Assembly (NCBI GenBank): GCA_036346355.1
Contig: CM070579.1
Location: forward strand, 4,712,001-4,776,000
Source of the DNA: Rhipidocladum racemiflorum
Taxonomy: Eukaryota; Streptophyta; Magnoliopsida; Poales; Poaceae
Reading direction: 5' to 3'
DNA: 64,000 nt
Of this stretch, positions 1 through 12,149 are shown in pieces. The notes under the pieces were generated by a model, which worked only from the letters and a program-made list of their open reading frames with translations, searched no databases and was not told the DNA's origin. Within the stretch, counting starts at the first letter, position 1. Every line of letters starts with the position of its first letter. The position numbers and the translations under genes were made by a program.

Positions 1-188
1 CGTGCTGCATAAAGGGACCTGTGCAGCACCACTCGGATGGGCGCCACGTGCCGGTGAATCTCCACCGTTGCATTAATTAAGGGGAATAATTAACTGACGC
101 ATTAATTGCATGCAGACGGTACAGATTCACTGGCATAACACGTGGCGTCCATCCGAGTGGTGCTGCACAGGTCCCTTTGTGCAGCACG
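1..188. mobile_element. Foldback MITE-like hairpin in the last visible intron of the AP180 gene
   Basis: Positions 1-59 and 125-188 are near-perfect inverted copies, with only a few mismatches over about 60 bp and a spacer of about 65 bp. The element may begin left of the window, so its target duplication cannot be checked. It lies downstream of the last visible coding exon of the minus-strand clathrin assembly gene, inside an intron whose acceptor is outside the window. No coding capacity is seen. Confidence 0.7.
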
Positions 189-337
189 ACACCATAGAAT
201 TTATTTCCGTGAGGAAGGGCATGCAATCCACTTATATTTATCGTATGATTAGCAAGACAGGGTAATGCTAGTGCTGCTGCACCCATCTGAAAAATGCTGC
301 ACATCAATAATTCAAGATGAGTGTCTGGGTAGCGTAC

Positions 338-3300
338 CAGTTTTTTGCCTGAAGTAACAGCAGTTTCGTTCGAACTGGGCGCAGTGACCAGGGCTAGTTC
401 CCAGCCTGTGACTCCATTTTCGGTAGCAGAGGGTGCAGCTCTAGGTGCATCGTCTGCCGCAAGTGGTGCAAGAGTAAAGGGCATGCCTTTTTCACTCGAT
501 CAACTCCAAGTGGTGAAAAAAAGTGGTCGATTTCTGTTCACAAGAAATGTTACCTATTGGAACAATCGCCAGCGCTAAGGCATTCTTCTCATCTATCTCG
601 GCTACAGCAGGGTGTGTTTCGTTCAGGCCCTAACAAGCACAGGGAAGTATTAGGCACCAGAATCCATGGCTAGTGAGCGCTTGTGAGTAGCACAGAATGT
701 TACCAGCAAATCCGGTGGTTCGGCTACGTGTGCTTCCTCTTTTACTGGTTCTGGTTCTGGCTCGGGTTCTGGCTCTGGCTCGGGTTCTGGAGCGGGAGGA
801 GGTGAAGCTGGCTTTTCTTCCTCCTCTGGCTCTTTTTTGTATTCTATCGCCAGTACGGCCTAAAAACAAATAAAATGTGCTCAGAGCAAAGTAGCAAACT
901 CAATAAAGATTGGGGAGCATGAAAAGATGAACAGAAGTGACAAAAATGAATGAACAAGATGGTAGAAGGGCCTCTTGAAACACTCCATGAAACATATCTT
1001 AAAAGCTAACTGCAGGAAGTATACAGAACCAACTAGAAATCCCTGATAACAGCATTACGCAAACAGTGCACAGTTAGTATGCTAGAACTGGTTTTGAACT
1101 AGGCTCATCATCTTCTTGATGTGGGCATTCTGATATTTAAATGAAGGTATATTATTTGAGCTCTAAACATCGCTATCCATAGCTGAGTTCAAGTTTTAAC
1201 AGTTTCCAAACCTTTTCTTTGGTCGCAGGAGCATCTGTCACATATTCCTCCATAGTTTGTAAGAACGATGCTGGAGGCTGCAGAAGTTATGAATAGAATT
1301 CTGTCGGTAGCTTCCTAACTTCGAAAACAAATAACAAAGACTTGCAAATCAAATATTCATCAAACCTGTTCAATTTTTAAGAACTTCTCACCACGCCCAA
1401 TGTGTGTGGTTTTACACACTTCATAAAATTCGGATAGTCTTTCAGCCTGTGCAACAGAAATTACAAAAAGAAAAGATGAAAACCCAACAATATCAGTCAG
1501 CCTACCTTTCCCAGCAACAGAAATGGGATAGCAATTTACCTGGTTAGTTGCTCTTTTGTATATATCGAGTGCCCTGATAGCATCATTTCTTTGCATCTCA
1601 AAGAACTGCAATAGGGAATAAGGTGTAAGTTGGATGAGCAAAATAAACAAATAGCTAGTGATTAGCAGCAGGTTTACAAATTTATCCCAAGTGGTAAGCA
1701 AAAGAAACTTCACCTTATCAACAAGATTGATTGTCCCATCACTAATGGCGGTGTAGATCTTAACACTCTCTAAAGCAGCCTTCCAGTAATGCATAAAACA
1801 AAGTCAACGAATGCCAAAACCACTTATATACTGCTTGAAAATAAAACAAGCATGCAATCTCAAAAGAAGGAAGCAAGAATGCTACTTACCATTGAAAGTG
1901 CATGCTGGATTATAATATTGTAAGATGACACCCCTTGTGGCTACAAAAATTTCAGTAATTCACATTTAACATGTCAATGATGTCTCATGAAGACAGAAAC
2001 TGGTGAAATTAAAGACATAGTGCCATACTAGCAGGCAAAAGGCTAATTACCTGGCAAGCAAGAAGCCGAAAAAGAAGTTGCTGCAATGGTGGCAGATGAT
2101 CAAGCAAATCAACAGTATCAAGATCCCGAGTCCTCTGCAGAGACCAGAATTGTCCATATACTTAGATAGACTGTTTTTGCCACTTAATATCTCATGCTAA
2201 CTAACTTCAATACCATTAAGAAAACGAAACCACTAAGTTAGCTGGATAAAGGAAATGTTCCAGGAGGACAAAAACAAAAAGCAATATGAAAATTTGATAA
2301 AAGTTTACCAAGGAAGTCATGAAGTACATATAAAATCACATGGTTTCCTTACAGTGGCACAAGTTCAATTAAGTTGGCTCAAAGAAACATGGTTGCATTT
2401 CTTACACTTAGATGTGAAATTGAATTGCTGTAACACAATCATTTTCTGTAGTAGCATATGTTCCACGTGGTGTGAAAAAAAACGAGTTTTGACTTCAGGG
2501 CATATGCATCCATAGGGCCTAAAGTGAAACCAGATCAGGACAGTTGGAGCATTCAAATAAAAAACATGTATATGGTGTCATTTAACACTATATTATGCAG
2601 TGGCACTTTGGTCTAGTAATAATCCAAACACACGTAACATGTTCAACGTGGTTACTGAAACAAAATTTCAAAAGAAAATTCAAGAGCATTGGATTACATA
2701 CAGGAGGATCTGTCTCCACATCATACTTCAGCACTCGGAAGCATTCAAGTCTCTCTTCTAGATATAATGCATAAGTACGTATCCATGCAGAAAAATCCCA
2801 AGCTGAATGAACAAGGAAGAGATCAAATGGTCGTGATAAATTATAAATCATAAGTTCTAATAGAAGTGACAGTACCAGGATCAAACTAGCAACTAGTACC
2901 TCCTGCACTAGAATCATCCTTAAAGTAGGCCAGGTTTAGCATATGGGACCTAGATCTGCCATAATTAATAAGCTCTTCACGAAAAGTGGGATCAACTTCT
3001 CGAAGGGCACGATGTATGATAATTAATGTCTTGAGGGCAACCTGAGGAATAAATAATCAAGCAAAGAATGTTCATAAGTTCTTCATAACTTCTGTTATCA
3101 TGCACCGTGCATGAAAAGCATTATCTTACAAGAAGGAAATAATTCACCATTGAAATGAAAGCTTAAGTAGTGTTATGGAAAACTATTAATCTTCTAACCA
3201 TTTAAGATTTGAAAATTTCTAACCATATAATATTTGACAATTTGGTTCTTGAAAATTCAAAAGCATATAGACCCCAGAATATGCCATGCGTCCATGCCAT

Positions 3301-4819
3301 TCAGAAATAAGCTTTGCAAGGGTGGAGATATGGTGTTTGAACAGGAACAAATTCGGATCTTCCCCTGAATTTCGAATTAGATTAGGAAAAGTGTGTAGAG
3401 GTAGAAAGTCATTTCGCATCATTTAAGTACAATAAAACTGCCAGCAGCCAGAACTAACCATCAATTTCATTATGTAATTTAAATCAGAAAGTTGTGCATC
3501 TCCTTTTTCGTAAGGTCAAAGGTATGTGGTAATTTACAGAAAAAGGACTAGAATCACAGATGCATAAGAGTTCAGACACAATGGAAGTGGTAACAAAGGA
3601 AACTAATGTCCCATTAAGATGTTTATAGTTCAGCAAATCGCACAGAAAATACACATGCTTTTATAATGACTTCACATCAGCCGGATGCACCTTATAGAAA
3701 AAATTGTGAGTACTTCGTAGAGAAAATACACATAGAATTGAAACACAGCTATGCAGGAGTCATAGACAAAGAATAAAAGAATAAATGCTGTCAAAGAATG
3801 TCATTGACAAAGCAACTAGGGTGATGTACAAAGTTAAGTCTACACATTTCAGCCTAGTTTCATGAACAACAAAGAGCCACAAATTTTAAAAAGGTTATAC
3901 CAAGATACTTGGTGTAAAGAACCCTGCATTCTAACCAGAATTGCATTAGAAAAACAAAGATGACAACATTGTATTTGCCTTTAATACTATAATAAATGGG
4001 GGGAAATCCATACCGCCCAGTTGCGTGTCTTTGAAAGACGTCTGGCAAGGGCGTGAATGCAGTAAGCTACATCTGCCCGTGGCCTTGCAGCAGAAATGGA
4101 ATGAAAAATTTCTGCAAACCAACAAACATGTGAATTATGGCAGTAACAAAAGATGATGAGGCAAGTATGAACAATTTGAAGAAAAAAAAATTACTGTAAA
4201 GCCAATACAGTGCCAGGTTTCTACCCCACAAAAGTACGTAACAGAAAATGAGTGAATTTCAAAAGGGACAATTCAGACCCCGTTTGGAACGTGGGAATTT
4301 TTCCCGGTTCCTGCGGGAATTGAACTGATTCTTATGAAAATCCTGTGAAATTCCAGTGGAATTCCTGTGTTCCAAACAGGGCCTCATAGTGTTCAAAAAT
4401 AGTTTGTTCTGGCATATATTCAATTGGATTTGCAGTAGTGCTGAAAATTTCGGGGAAAAAAATGGAGATGAGTCGAAGTATGCAGCGCTGGGTTTTGAAC
4501 TAGTATTTCAGCTAAGAGGAAGTATATGCCACCACCTCTTATGTACTTCTCCTTTGATGGACGCTCAACATGGTTTGTGGCTTTCACAATTGCAATGTCC
4601 AATTCCTGTTGCAGAGGACAATGACAAGCCCGTTGCGAGTGAAGCGAACAAAAGTCAACGTCTGAACATGAAAACTTCCGAATATCATTCGAAGGAGAGG
4701 AGTCACAAACATGTTTTGACCTTATAATCACTGTTCACTTTTGCCAAGCTCACAGTTGTTGTGTCCTTGAGAGCTCCAAGGTACTTCCGAAGGCTCTGCT
4801 GAGTGCCACCACCCGCCAT
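338..4819 (-). CDS. AP180/CALM-type clathrin assembly protein (ANTH domain), 3' end beyond window
   Basis: Probable clathrin-coat adaptor that binds phosphoinositides through an N-terminal ANTH domain and recruits clathrin during endocytosis. Fourteen coding exons join without a frameshift into 424 codons: 4721-4819, 4536-4605, 4014-4111, 2900-3041, 2702-2802, 2051-2134, 1890-1940, 1714-1779, 1540-1605, 1366-1446, 1212-1277, 704-859, 554-629, 338-453. The start is the ATG at 4819 in MAGGGTQQSLRKYLGALKD. Seen: the lipid-binding type motif VKATNH, the ANTH core AWDFSAWIRTYALYLEERL, NDAIRALDIYKRATNQ, an acidic Glu-Pro dipeptide run, and a DLLGLNE clathrin/AP-2-binding type motif. Exon 14 ends in frame at a GTACGC donor. 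The expected C-terminal exon is not present in 1-337, so the gene continues off the left edge. Among plants it most resembles the At4g25940/At5g35200 group, from memory. Full members are roughly 550 aa. Confidence 0.93.
4277..4383. mobile_element. Small MITE with CCCCGTTTGGAAC ends in AP180 intron 2
   Basis: The left end CCCCGTTTGGAAC and the right end GTTCCAAACAGGGC are inverted copies about 105 bp apart. The interior is also partly palindromic around GGAATTTTTCC-like words. It sits between coding exons 2 and 3 of the clathrin assembly gene. The terminal word is of the type common in Tourist- or hAT-like grass MITEs. The superfamily is not certain because the target duplication is unclear. 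Confidence 0.65.
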
Positions 4820-6600
4820 TCTCCTCAACTCAAAGTTGATATCCAAGTCGGCCTGATTGAGCAGTAAAGAACCAAGGAAATATAGCACAAATGAGATGTC
4901 TGCTCGATTCAAACTGAAACACGGTTTGTCAGAGACTGAAACAGACGAAACATCTCCCGAACCTTAATCGGTCCAGTTAAATCTACAGTTGAAACTTACA
5001 ATAACAGAAATAACTAACTGCAAGGTAACAGTTGGATGATAAATGCATGGGCCTAAAAACTTTCGAGCTTTTTTTTTCAGCAAACAGGAATGGATGGACA
5101 GAAAAGGGATAAAACCAAGAATCCTTGCAATCAACCAAAACACTGAAACATTTGCAAACAAGGGATCTCCCATGTATCAAATTATGACAAATACTCATTC
5201 AAAAAAAAAAATTAAGACAAATATGATTTCCAGCATTGCACACGCAACCAGACACTGAAACATGCAGAAGATCAAATCGACAGAGATGAAAGGACTTCCT
5301 ACATATCATTAAAGCAAAGGTATAAAAGATCTATACAGCCGTGGATCCAAATGAGCTGCACCTAAAAAAAAAAGAATCCAAATGAGCTGCAAACAGAAGT
5401 GGACGAATCAGACGAACAAACAAACACCGCCGAAATTTCTGACGCACCCAAACGGATACATTCGGCAAGATAAACGAGGATAGGGACGCACAATGAGCTT
5501 TGGTAATATACCGAATGCATGTACATTTCATTTGAGCTAAAATGGTGAAAAAAAAATGCTCAAGACCATCAATCATCTCAAGGTCCAGGAAGACACTGCT
5601 CACCTACAGAGCAAAATCACAAGAAAATCTGCAGAACAAAGTAGAGCTGTTGTGATTGCAAAAGGCTATTGAGACTACAAGTGGAGCTGCAGAACAACTT
5701 AGGGAATCGCAGCAAGCCTTCACCAGTTTTCGTCGAAACAACCATAACAAAGGAAACAAATGGATCAAAGGAAACATAAATGGATTCCCTAAGTTGAATA
5801 TGGCAAGGCAAGAATCACGTCCGGATTCTCCGGGAAAGCACCGAAAGTCCAAAACTACCCCTGAAGATGAAGGAAACAAATCCAGACTTCAAATCCACGT
5901 AATGGGTAATTCAACATCTACCAAGAACTCTGTCAGCAAATTTCAAGAGCACCAGCAAACAAGAGTTCCTGCTTCCTGGGACTGAAGCAGGCAAGAAGAC
6001 TACATCTGCTCTAGCTATTACACACTCACCGAATCCCCAAGATGATGTATTCAACTGAGCAACCACAAATCATGAAACGACCAGGCTAGCAGTAATCCAA
6101 AGGAGGACAAAACACCAAGAATAGAATTCAAACTCTGTTTTCACGACACCCCAGAAAGAGAAAAATTTAGCCGCCAGAATCGTCAAAAAGCAGCGTTCTT
6201 GCCACAGCACACCATCCCTGATTCCCTGTTCCCAAGCAAGACAAAAAAAAAATACTAGTACTCTTATCTAGTACAACGGTAGACCTGCTCTTGACCCGCG
6301 CAAAACTAAGCAGCAAGTAGCAACAGACCAAACGGGCTCGGATTGAGCTGCAGGGAAGAAGAACACAGCACCCACCTCCGCACCGCAAGAATCCCCGGAA
6401 GAAAAGAACCAGGAGGAGGGGCGGCACGCGGAAATGGAGAACCTTTCCTGCACGGAGGCGATAGGAGGAGGATGTGGACTGAGTTGTTGGCGACGAGAGG
6501 AGGAGGGGAGGACGAGAAGAGGAGGAGGCGGGGGAGGCGGGGGAGGGGCGGTCGCTTTCGCAGCTCGGCCAACCCGGAATCGAACCGCCACCCAGTGGCC
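4820..6600 (-). other. 5' UTR, leader intron and probable promoter side of the AP180 gene
   Basis: Just upstream of the ATG there is an acceptor (CTCAATCAG before position 4852), so 4820-4852 is 5' UTR of the first coding exon. A GC- and pyrimidine-rich stretch at about 6376-6560 (minus strand), ending at a GGAG/GTGGGT donor at 6376, is the best candidate for a noncoding first exon. This gives a leader intron of about 1.5 kb (4853-6375). The open frames on both strands in this stretch have no recognisable protein and look like chance frames. Confidence 0.55.
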
Positions 6601-6637
6601 GGACAGGGACGCGATACCAATTAAGCAAAGCAAGCCG
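6566..6637 (-). tRNA. tRNA-like sequence, probably degenerate
   Basis: On the minus strand 72 bases hold a B box (GGTTCGATTCC), an A-box-like TTGCTTAATTGG and ends that can pair as an acceptor stem (CGGCTTG with TTGGCCG, four Watson-Crick pairs plus wobbles). The T stem has only three good pairs and no proper anticodon stem is seen. A GTC lies roughly where an anticodon would be. A tRNA relic is more likely than a working gene. It lies beside the probable first exon of the clathrin assembly gene. Confidence 0.3.
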
Positions 6638-7108
6638 CTGCTGCCACACAGCTGGGGCCTGAAAAAAGAAAGCTCGTTTTTAAGGGTTTATTGATTCGAT
6701 ATAAAATTACTTTAATTATACTCGTTCATCGATTAGCTCAATTGATTTTTGCCGTAGTTCGACTCTCGATTCTAAAAATACTTTTAAATTATAAATGAAA
6801 TAATATTAAATTGAATTATATCAATTTCAAAAAAAAAAAATTATTAGCCCACTGGCAGATTAGCGTACAAAGCTTAGCGCCAATGTTAATTATTAGCGCA
6901 TATTAGCTTTGGCCACACCCGCCTCCCTTTGCGCTGTTTAAGTGTTTGATTAGTTCGCTCCTCCTTTTCTTTGCACCTCCTCTTGTTTGTGTTCTCCTGC
7001 TCTCGTCGGTGGAGAGGAATACTTGTGGAATTTGATTGTTTTACTAAAGGAATTCGGTGATTATAAATATTGCTGCCGTCGATTTTAGATGATATGAAAA
7101 TGTATTTA

Positions 7109-7493
7109 GGCCATGTTTGGATGGGCTAAAACTAATTGTTAGCTGGCTAATGGCTAGAGCTAATTGTTAGTCAGCTAATAATTAGTCCATCTAAAATTAG
7201 TACAGAAATTTGTTTGGATCATGTTAATGGTTGGGCTAATTTCTGAGAAAAGTCATGTCTACCCCCTCATAATGGGTGAGGAAATGAGGATAAGGCAAGC
7301 GCAAGGGTATTTTAGACTTTTCCCAGCGTGTTACATGCTATTAGTCCAAATTAGCTCCTCTCCATCAGCTAATGGACTAATTGTTAGCTAAGGGGTTGGC
7401 TAAAAATTAGCCCACCTATTAGTCTTCCTGTTTGGATAGACTAGAGCTAATTTTTAGCCAACTAACAATTAGTCCAGGGATCCAAACATGGCC
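7109..7493. mobile_element. PIF/Harbinger (Tourist-like) MITE
   Basis: The terminal inverted repeats read GGCCATGTTTGGAT at the left and ATCCAAACATGGCC at the right, each flanked by TTA (7106-7108 and 7494-7496), the usual Harbinger target duplication. The interior repeats AATTGTTAGCTGGCTAAT-like words in both orientations. There is no coding capacity. Confidence 0.85.
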
Positions 7494-7632
7494 TTAGTTT
7501 TCTCAAACAGAAATGTCGTTTGTAAATCGATCTTTCGTAACTTTTTTTTTGTTATAAATTTCAATTCATATACTTGGATAAGGTACTCCTAAAACAGCAA
7601 CTATTTTTTTCTTGCGAGTGGGAAAAAAACAA

Positions 7633-7865
7633 CTCCTCTTTTGGTCATAAATGCATATCGTTTTGGATATCGACACCGTCTTTAAAACATAACTTTGGTC
7701 ACTAATTTATATTATAATATATTTACAAATCCTAATAAAATTATAGTATTATAAAAATATTATTTTAGACAAATCTATGAATGACTTGTATACCCGATTC
7801 AAATATTTTAAAAAGATATAGTCAATATTTCAAAATTTTAACTCATATCTACGTTTAAAACAAAC
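7633..7865. mobile_element. Degenerate Stowaway-family MITE
   Basis: The interior (GACACCGT..., TTTGGTCACTAATTT, CCTAATAAAATTATA, ATTTTAAAAAGATAT) matches the Stowaway copies at 13034-13294, 23752-24019 and 24089-24346. The left end CTCCTCTTTTGGTCA is degenerate and the right end is lost. A small CA/TA/TG microsatellite follows at about 7869-7902. Confidence 0.55.
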
Positions 7866-8305
7866 GAACACACACACACACATATATATATATGTGTGTG
7901 TGACTAGAGCGGATGAATATAGAAACATCGAATATGAAAGTGGCAGGGGGTATTAGATTGGCCAGGTAATTGATTGGCCAGAATTACGCTGCTAATTTAT
8001 TCTCATAGGCTTGTGTACTTTATCGAAATGACTTGTAATCAGACGTCTGATTTTTTTCGAACACTCTGCAATATTTTTTTTATATACGTGAAATATATTT
8101 TTTCCCATGTATAAGCATTTTCCTTCAATAATAATAGAAACGTGTACACAAAAACAATATTACCGATGTTAAAAAAATATTACAAACATTAAAAAAAATT
8201 ACACGAGTATAAAAAAAAACTAAGATCAACGTTCGGCTCCTAGTTTCTCGCTTTATTGGTAGTCCCGTTCTCCCGTAGCCGCCAGTTGAGGCAGTGGAAC
8301 AATAA

Positions 8306-8517
8306 CAGAAAAACTAAAAAACGGTATACCTCTGAAACTCATGAAACTTATGATTTTTTGCACTGAAACTCATGAAACTTAGCACTAAAAACTAATAAAA
8401 CATGAAACTGATGAAACTAAACACTGAAACTTATGAAGCAAAGATCAAAGCGATAAGTTTTATAAGTTTCGTCATTTATCTGAATTCTGACGGTATCTGA
8501 ATTCCCTAGTCACTCTC
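8306..8517. mobile_element. Mutator-like MITE, copy 1
   Basis: A 212-bp element flanked by AACAATAA on both sides (8298-8305 and 8518-8525). Its interior, with repeated CTGAAACTCATGAAACTTA words, is nearly the same as copy 2 at 49007-49232. The left part starts CAGAAAAACTAAAAAACGG and the right part ends CTAGTCACTCTC. The right terminal palindrome that copy 2 has is lost here. Confidence 0.75.
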
Positions 8518-8699
8518 AACAATAATTGGGGGATTGGATTGTGGGTGCTGACTAGGTCCTACTTTCTTTTTTTTCCATTTCCACCAGTGGGCTTGCCATT
8601 TTTGCACACAAGCTGTACACGCACATGTGCGGTCTTTTCTACTTGGCAGACTTGCGCGTAAGCCCTCGGTATATTTGCATTTGTGCACTCTGATCCCTA

Positions 8700-9185
8700 G
8701 CGTCTAGGGGGTGCAAAAGGGTGATACGGGCGGATATTCGTTCTTTCTATATTTTAATATATATTTTTTTTCTCAAATACGAACATGGGATGGGGTGTAT
8801 ATGTGATAGATTCGGATTGAAAACGGATAAAGATATACGGATAATGTATGTATATATATAGTAATATATGCTGAATCAAACTATACGAATGCATGACCAT
8901 AATAACAAGTTATATATCAACCAAATTTAATAGATATTGTAGAAAGAATACGCTACTTGAGGGCCGTTAGGAGAGGTTTGTTGAGTAGGATGTGGGGTAG
9001 GAAGCTGCTGAGAAAGAATTGCTGGTCTCCGTCGAGAAAATAAAAAGTGAATTTCGTGGTCATATCGCGGGAGTAATGCTTGTTTGTTATAGGATTCGTG
9101 CTATACGTCGTCTAGAAGGTAGGAATTCCGTGCTTCGATCCATAGTATTCTTGATCATGCAAAATTTATGGGAAGCACTTGCGTC
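8700..9185. other. AT-rich intergenic stretch
   Basis: No gene is seen. Around 8735-8860 there is a GGATATTCG/GGATAATG-like low-complexity sequence resembling nonautonomous element debris. The words TTTGTTGAGTAGGATGTGGG (about 8979-8998) recur in nearly the same form at about 10063-10082. Confidence 0.4.
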
Positions 9186-9189
9186 GAGA

Positions 9190-9191
9190 AA

Positions 9192-9287
<96 letters not shown>

Positions 9288-9632
9288 GCCTTTTCAGATT
9301 ACTCAGAGAATGCGTCTCACCTTTCAAAGATACCACTTAAACGAATATATTATACTCCTTTATCATTTTCAGTATACTACAATAATAATTCTAAGATACT
9401 TCAATACGGTATGAATGAAAAAAAAATTATGGGAGTCATTTATTTTTTGTTATATACCCTTTTCCATATGTAAAAAGAGTATATAAACAAATTATGTTAT
9501 AAATGGTGGATTTTATTGAAATTTTTCGTGTAATTCATTTTGGAGTATCTTATAATCAGTATTAGGGTATATTCAAAAGGATAAAGGGGTATAATAACAT
9601 AATTTAAGCGGTATATTGACAGTGAGAGTACA
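9190..9632. mobile_element. MITE-like inverted repeat with a large TC/TA microsatellite in its left arm
   Basis: GTACTCTC near 9191 matches GAGAGTAC near 9624 in inverse orientation. About 65 bp at 9337-9400 is an imperfect inverted copy of 9546-9609. Between the left terminus and the left arm lies (TC)n at about 9195-9221 and (AT)n at about 9222-9283. The right arm has unique sequence at the matching place. Open frames here are only microsatellite translation. Confidence 0.55.
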
Positions 9633-9639
9633 TACTCCC

Positions 9640-10371
9640 AGGAGTATAGAACCATTTTCCTTTTACACGCCATCATCACACATATTGTATGCTAATTAGC
9701 GTAGCGACGATGACCTCTCTGTCCAATTTCACCAACTAACATGCTTTTAAGAGTTCTAGTACACTTCAACCACAGTGCTTCTTGCGTTCTTTCTTATTCT
9801 TAATCATGCTTAATTCCGAGAGCCCAGCTGTGCCTCGCGTATAATCAATCTCAAGGCGCTGGTTGTTCGATCGCAACCAGAAGTTCCAGGGCCCTATAGA
9901 CTGCGAAAAACCCAACCTTTACGGCTTTACCTAACTCCAGTTGTCCCTTGTGCCTATAATTTGCATGTGAGTTGGCGAGATGATTAATAAATAAATGAAT
10001 GAGTAAACAAACGGGAGGTCACCAGGGCAAGGAAACCACCGAGATGGGATCGTTGGGAGGGGTTTGTTGGGTAGGATGTGGGGGCAGTAGGGTCTAAAAT
10101 CTCGTGGTATTTTGGAAATCTCGGGTTTTGATTGAACCTATCTTAAAATGCTACATTTATTTTAGGATTTTTTTTCAGCGAGATTTTGTGTTTTTTTTAC
10201 CGAGATGATCACAAATTTGACCGGTTTTATGTTTGTAGGACCGGATTTAGCACCAAAAATTTTATGACGAATTGTAATGTCTTTTTTGAGAAATACATGT
10301 GAATACTTTGCCAAATAAAACATATATACAACTTTTAGCCGTATAGATCGAAATTTTACAGGGGTTGAATT
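9640..10371. other. Intergenic stretch without a recognisable gene
   Basis: AT-rich sequence with no supported gene or complete element. It contains the second copy of the TTTGTTGGGTAGGATGTGGG word. Confidence 0.4.
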
Positions 10372-10550
10372 GGGCAGAAATTTCGGCCATATTGACAGAA
10401 AATTATGTAATTTGGGCCGAAATTTTGGTTTACACGTATTTTTTTGTAAATCGATCTTTCGTAACCATTTTTGTACACAGGGTTTAAATAGGGCAGAAAT
10501 TTCGGTCATACTGGCCAACAATTATGTAATTTGGGCCGAAATTTTGGTTT
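10372..10550. repeat. Two-copy tandem repeat, period about 119 bp
   Basis: Sixty bases at 10372-10431 (GGGCAGAAATTTCGGCC... to ATTTTGGTTT) recur at 10491-10550 with a few changes. The linker holds a 24-bp word around GTAAATCGATCTTTCGTAAC that also occurs at about 7511-7534. The flanks to about 10660 carry more CGAAATTTTGG/CCAAAATTT words and look like eroded repeat DNA. Confidence 0.6.
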
Positions 10551-10559
10551 TGTCGGCCG

Positions 10560-11717
10560 CCAAAATACCAAATTTGAAATTTAGTTTTTCTATTCCGACC
10601 AAAATTTTGAATTTTGGCCGCCATCCTGATGTGATCCAAAAACAAAAATTGTAATCTTGTGAGGTAGGAAGCCAACACCTTCTTTGATACAAGTTCCATA
10701 AATTTTAAAGCGGACAAAGTGGTAAATAATTATCATCTACTTTTATTCCTATTTTACTATTTGTATAGTTTTTCAATAGTGATACGCAAAAACGACTTCT
10801 CACAAGGACAGAGAAGGGAGGAACCTGGCCGAGAAATTCGGTTATGGGTACATTTTAGTTGCCTTCTCGATTCGGCCAGTGCATGAGCTCGAGGCAATTT
10901 GGTGGGAGTCGGTGAGTGGATGCAAGGAGATGTTGTTTGGTTGGTCGTATGAGGTTGACATTTGCAGAGATATTGTTTGGTTGGTACCTTTGGAATGAAA
11001 GTGTGATAAGCAAATTCAAAAGAGGATGAAATAAATTTTAAAAATACTAGAAAATCAATAATTTCACAAACGAAAATAAAAAGTTTTAAAATATATTCTA
11101 GAAAATCAATAAATTGAAAAACTAAAATTTTAATCTTTTGAAATTTATATAGCAAGTATGGTCTAGTTTTGTTCGAAAAAATATCAGGAACACATAGGTG
11201 AAATCGGTTCGTTAATCGGAGATGTTAATCAAAAAATATAGCAAAGAAAAGAAGAAAATTAGATAATAAATGCTGATGTCGGCGTAAGATGCATATGAGC
11301 GCAGGCTCTGAGAAGCAGTGGATTTTCTCGTTTTGCAGGCCAGGCTGAAAAAAGTGTTTTGCATCTGTAAGAGAAATTTGAGTTGAATGAAGACAACCAA
11401 ACTCCATCTTTGTGATCTCAGATGCAAATCTCTTTAGATGCAGCCAACCAAACAGCCCATTAAGCATCTATCCTCGATTAGCATGGGCTGGCAGAGCAAG
11501 CAGCGTACTGCTGTGCAGCGTGCCGACATTCTCTGATGGAGTTGTCTCCGCTCCCTCTGTATTTTGCACACAATGATTCCGGCTTCACTTTCGTCGCTCT
11601 TAAGCTGGTACCACCTGTGACCGGTAAAAGTTGATCTGCATATGTTATCATGAACCATGTCGAAGTATAATTGCAGTCTGTAATGCATGCAACTTTCTTT
11701 GTCAGTGTTTATCTGAC
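10560..11717. other. Intergenic stretch, no supported gene
   Basis: Mostly AT-rich. Around 11360-11470 there are AACCAAACAG / TTTGGTTG-like words of MITE debris. Short open frames on the minus strand lack any recognisable domain. Confidence 0.4.
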
Positions 11718-12149
11718 CAAGGGTGGAAATTTTGTGATAACCAGGTTCGCAAAACCGTCGAAAATTGCGGTTTTCGACCGTATCGATCCGGTTCGAAATT
11801 ATAAACCGGTTCAATTCAAAAAAAAAATCAAAAAAAATCAAAAATTTGAAAAAATTTATGCGATGAAAACCGATCGAAAACGGGTGAAAACCAAGCGGTT
11901 TTTCGCGAAAACCGCTCAAGAAACCGATCGCCCAAAAGGTTCAACTCGTCGAGCGGTTTTTCGAGAAAACCGGTCGGTTTTCGAGAAAACCGACCGTTTT
12001 TTGTTTTTTTAAAATTTGATTTGAATTTTTTTGTTCAAACGTTCGGTTTCGAAAATCTTCGGTTTTTGACGATTTTCAACCGATTTTCGCGAAAAACCGA
12101 AACCGAGCTGGGTTCGATTTTCCACCTCGAAACGGTTTTGTCAACCCTG
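11718..12149. mobile_element. hAT-like nonautonomous element with eroded ends
   Basis: It starts CAAGGGTGGAAATTTTG and ends TGTCAACCCTG. The interior is full of AACCGGTT/CGAAAACCG words. It resembles the better preserved element at 53747-54018, which has an 8-bp target duplication. Here the flanks do not match well, so the ends are eroded or slightly misplaced. Confidence 0.6.

Noticed and set aside
6167..6694. Overlapping open frames of 86-160 aa on both strands
   Set aside because: Low-complexity Pro/Ser/Gly/Arg translations of a GC-rich leader region, with no domain and no splice partner.
9019..9473. Two plus frames of 101-131 aa
   Set aside because: Their centres are Ser-Leu and Ile-Tyr repeats translated from the (TC)n(AT)n microsatellite.
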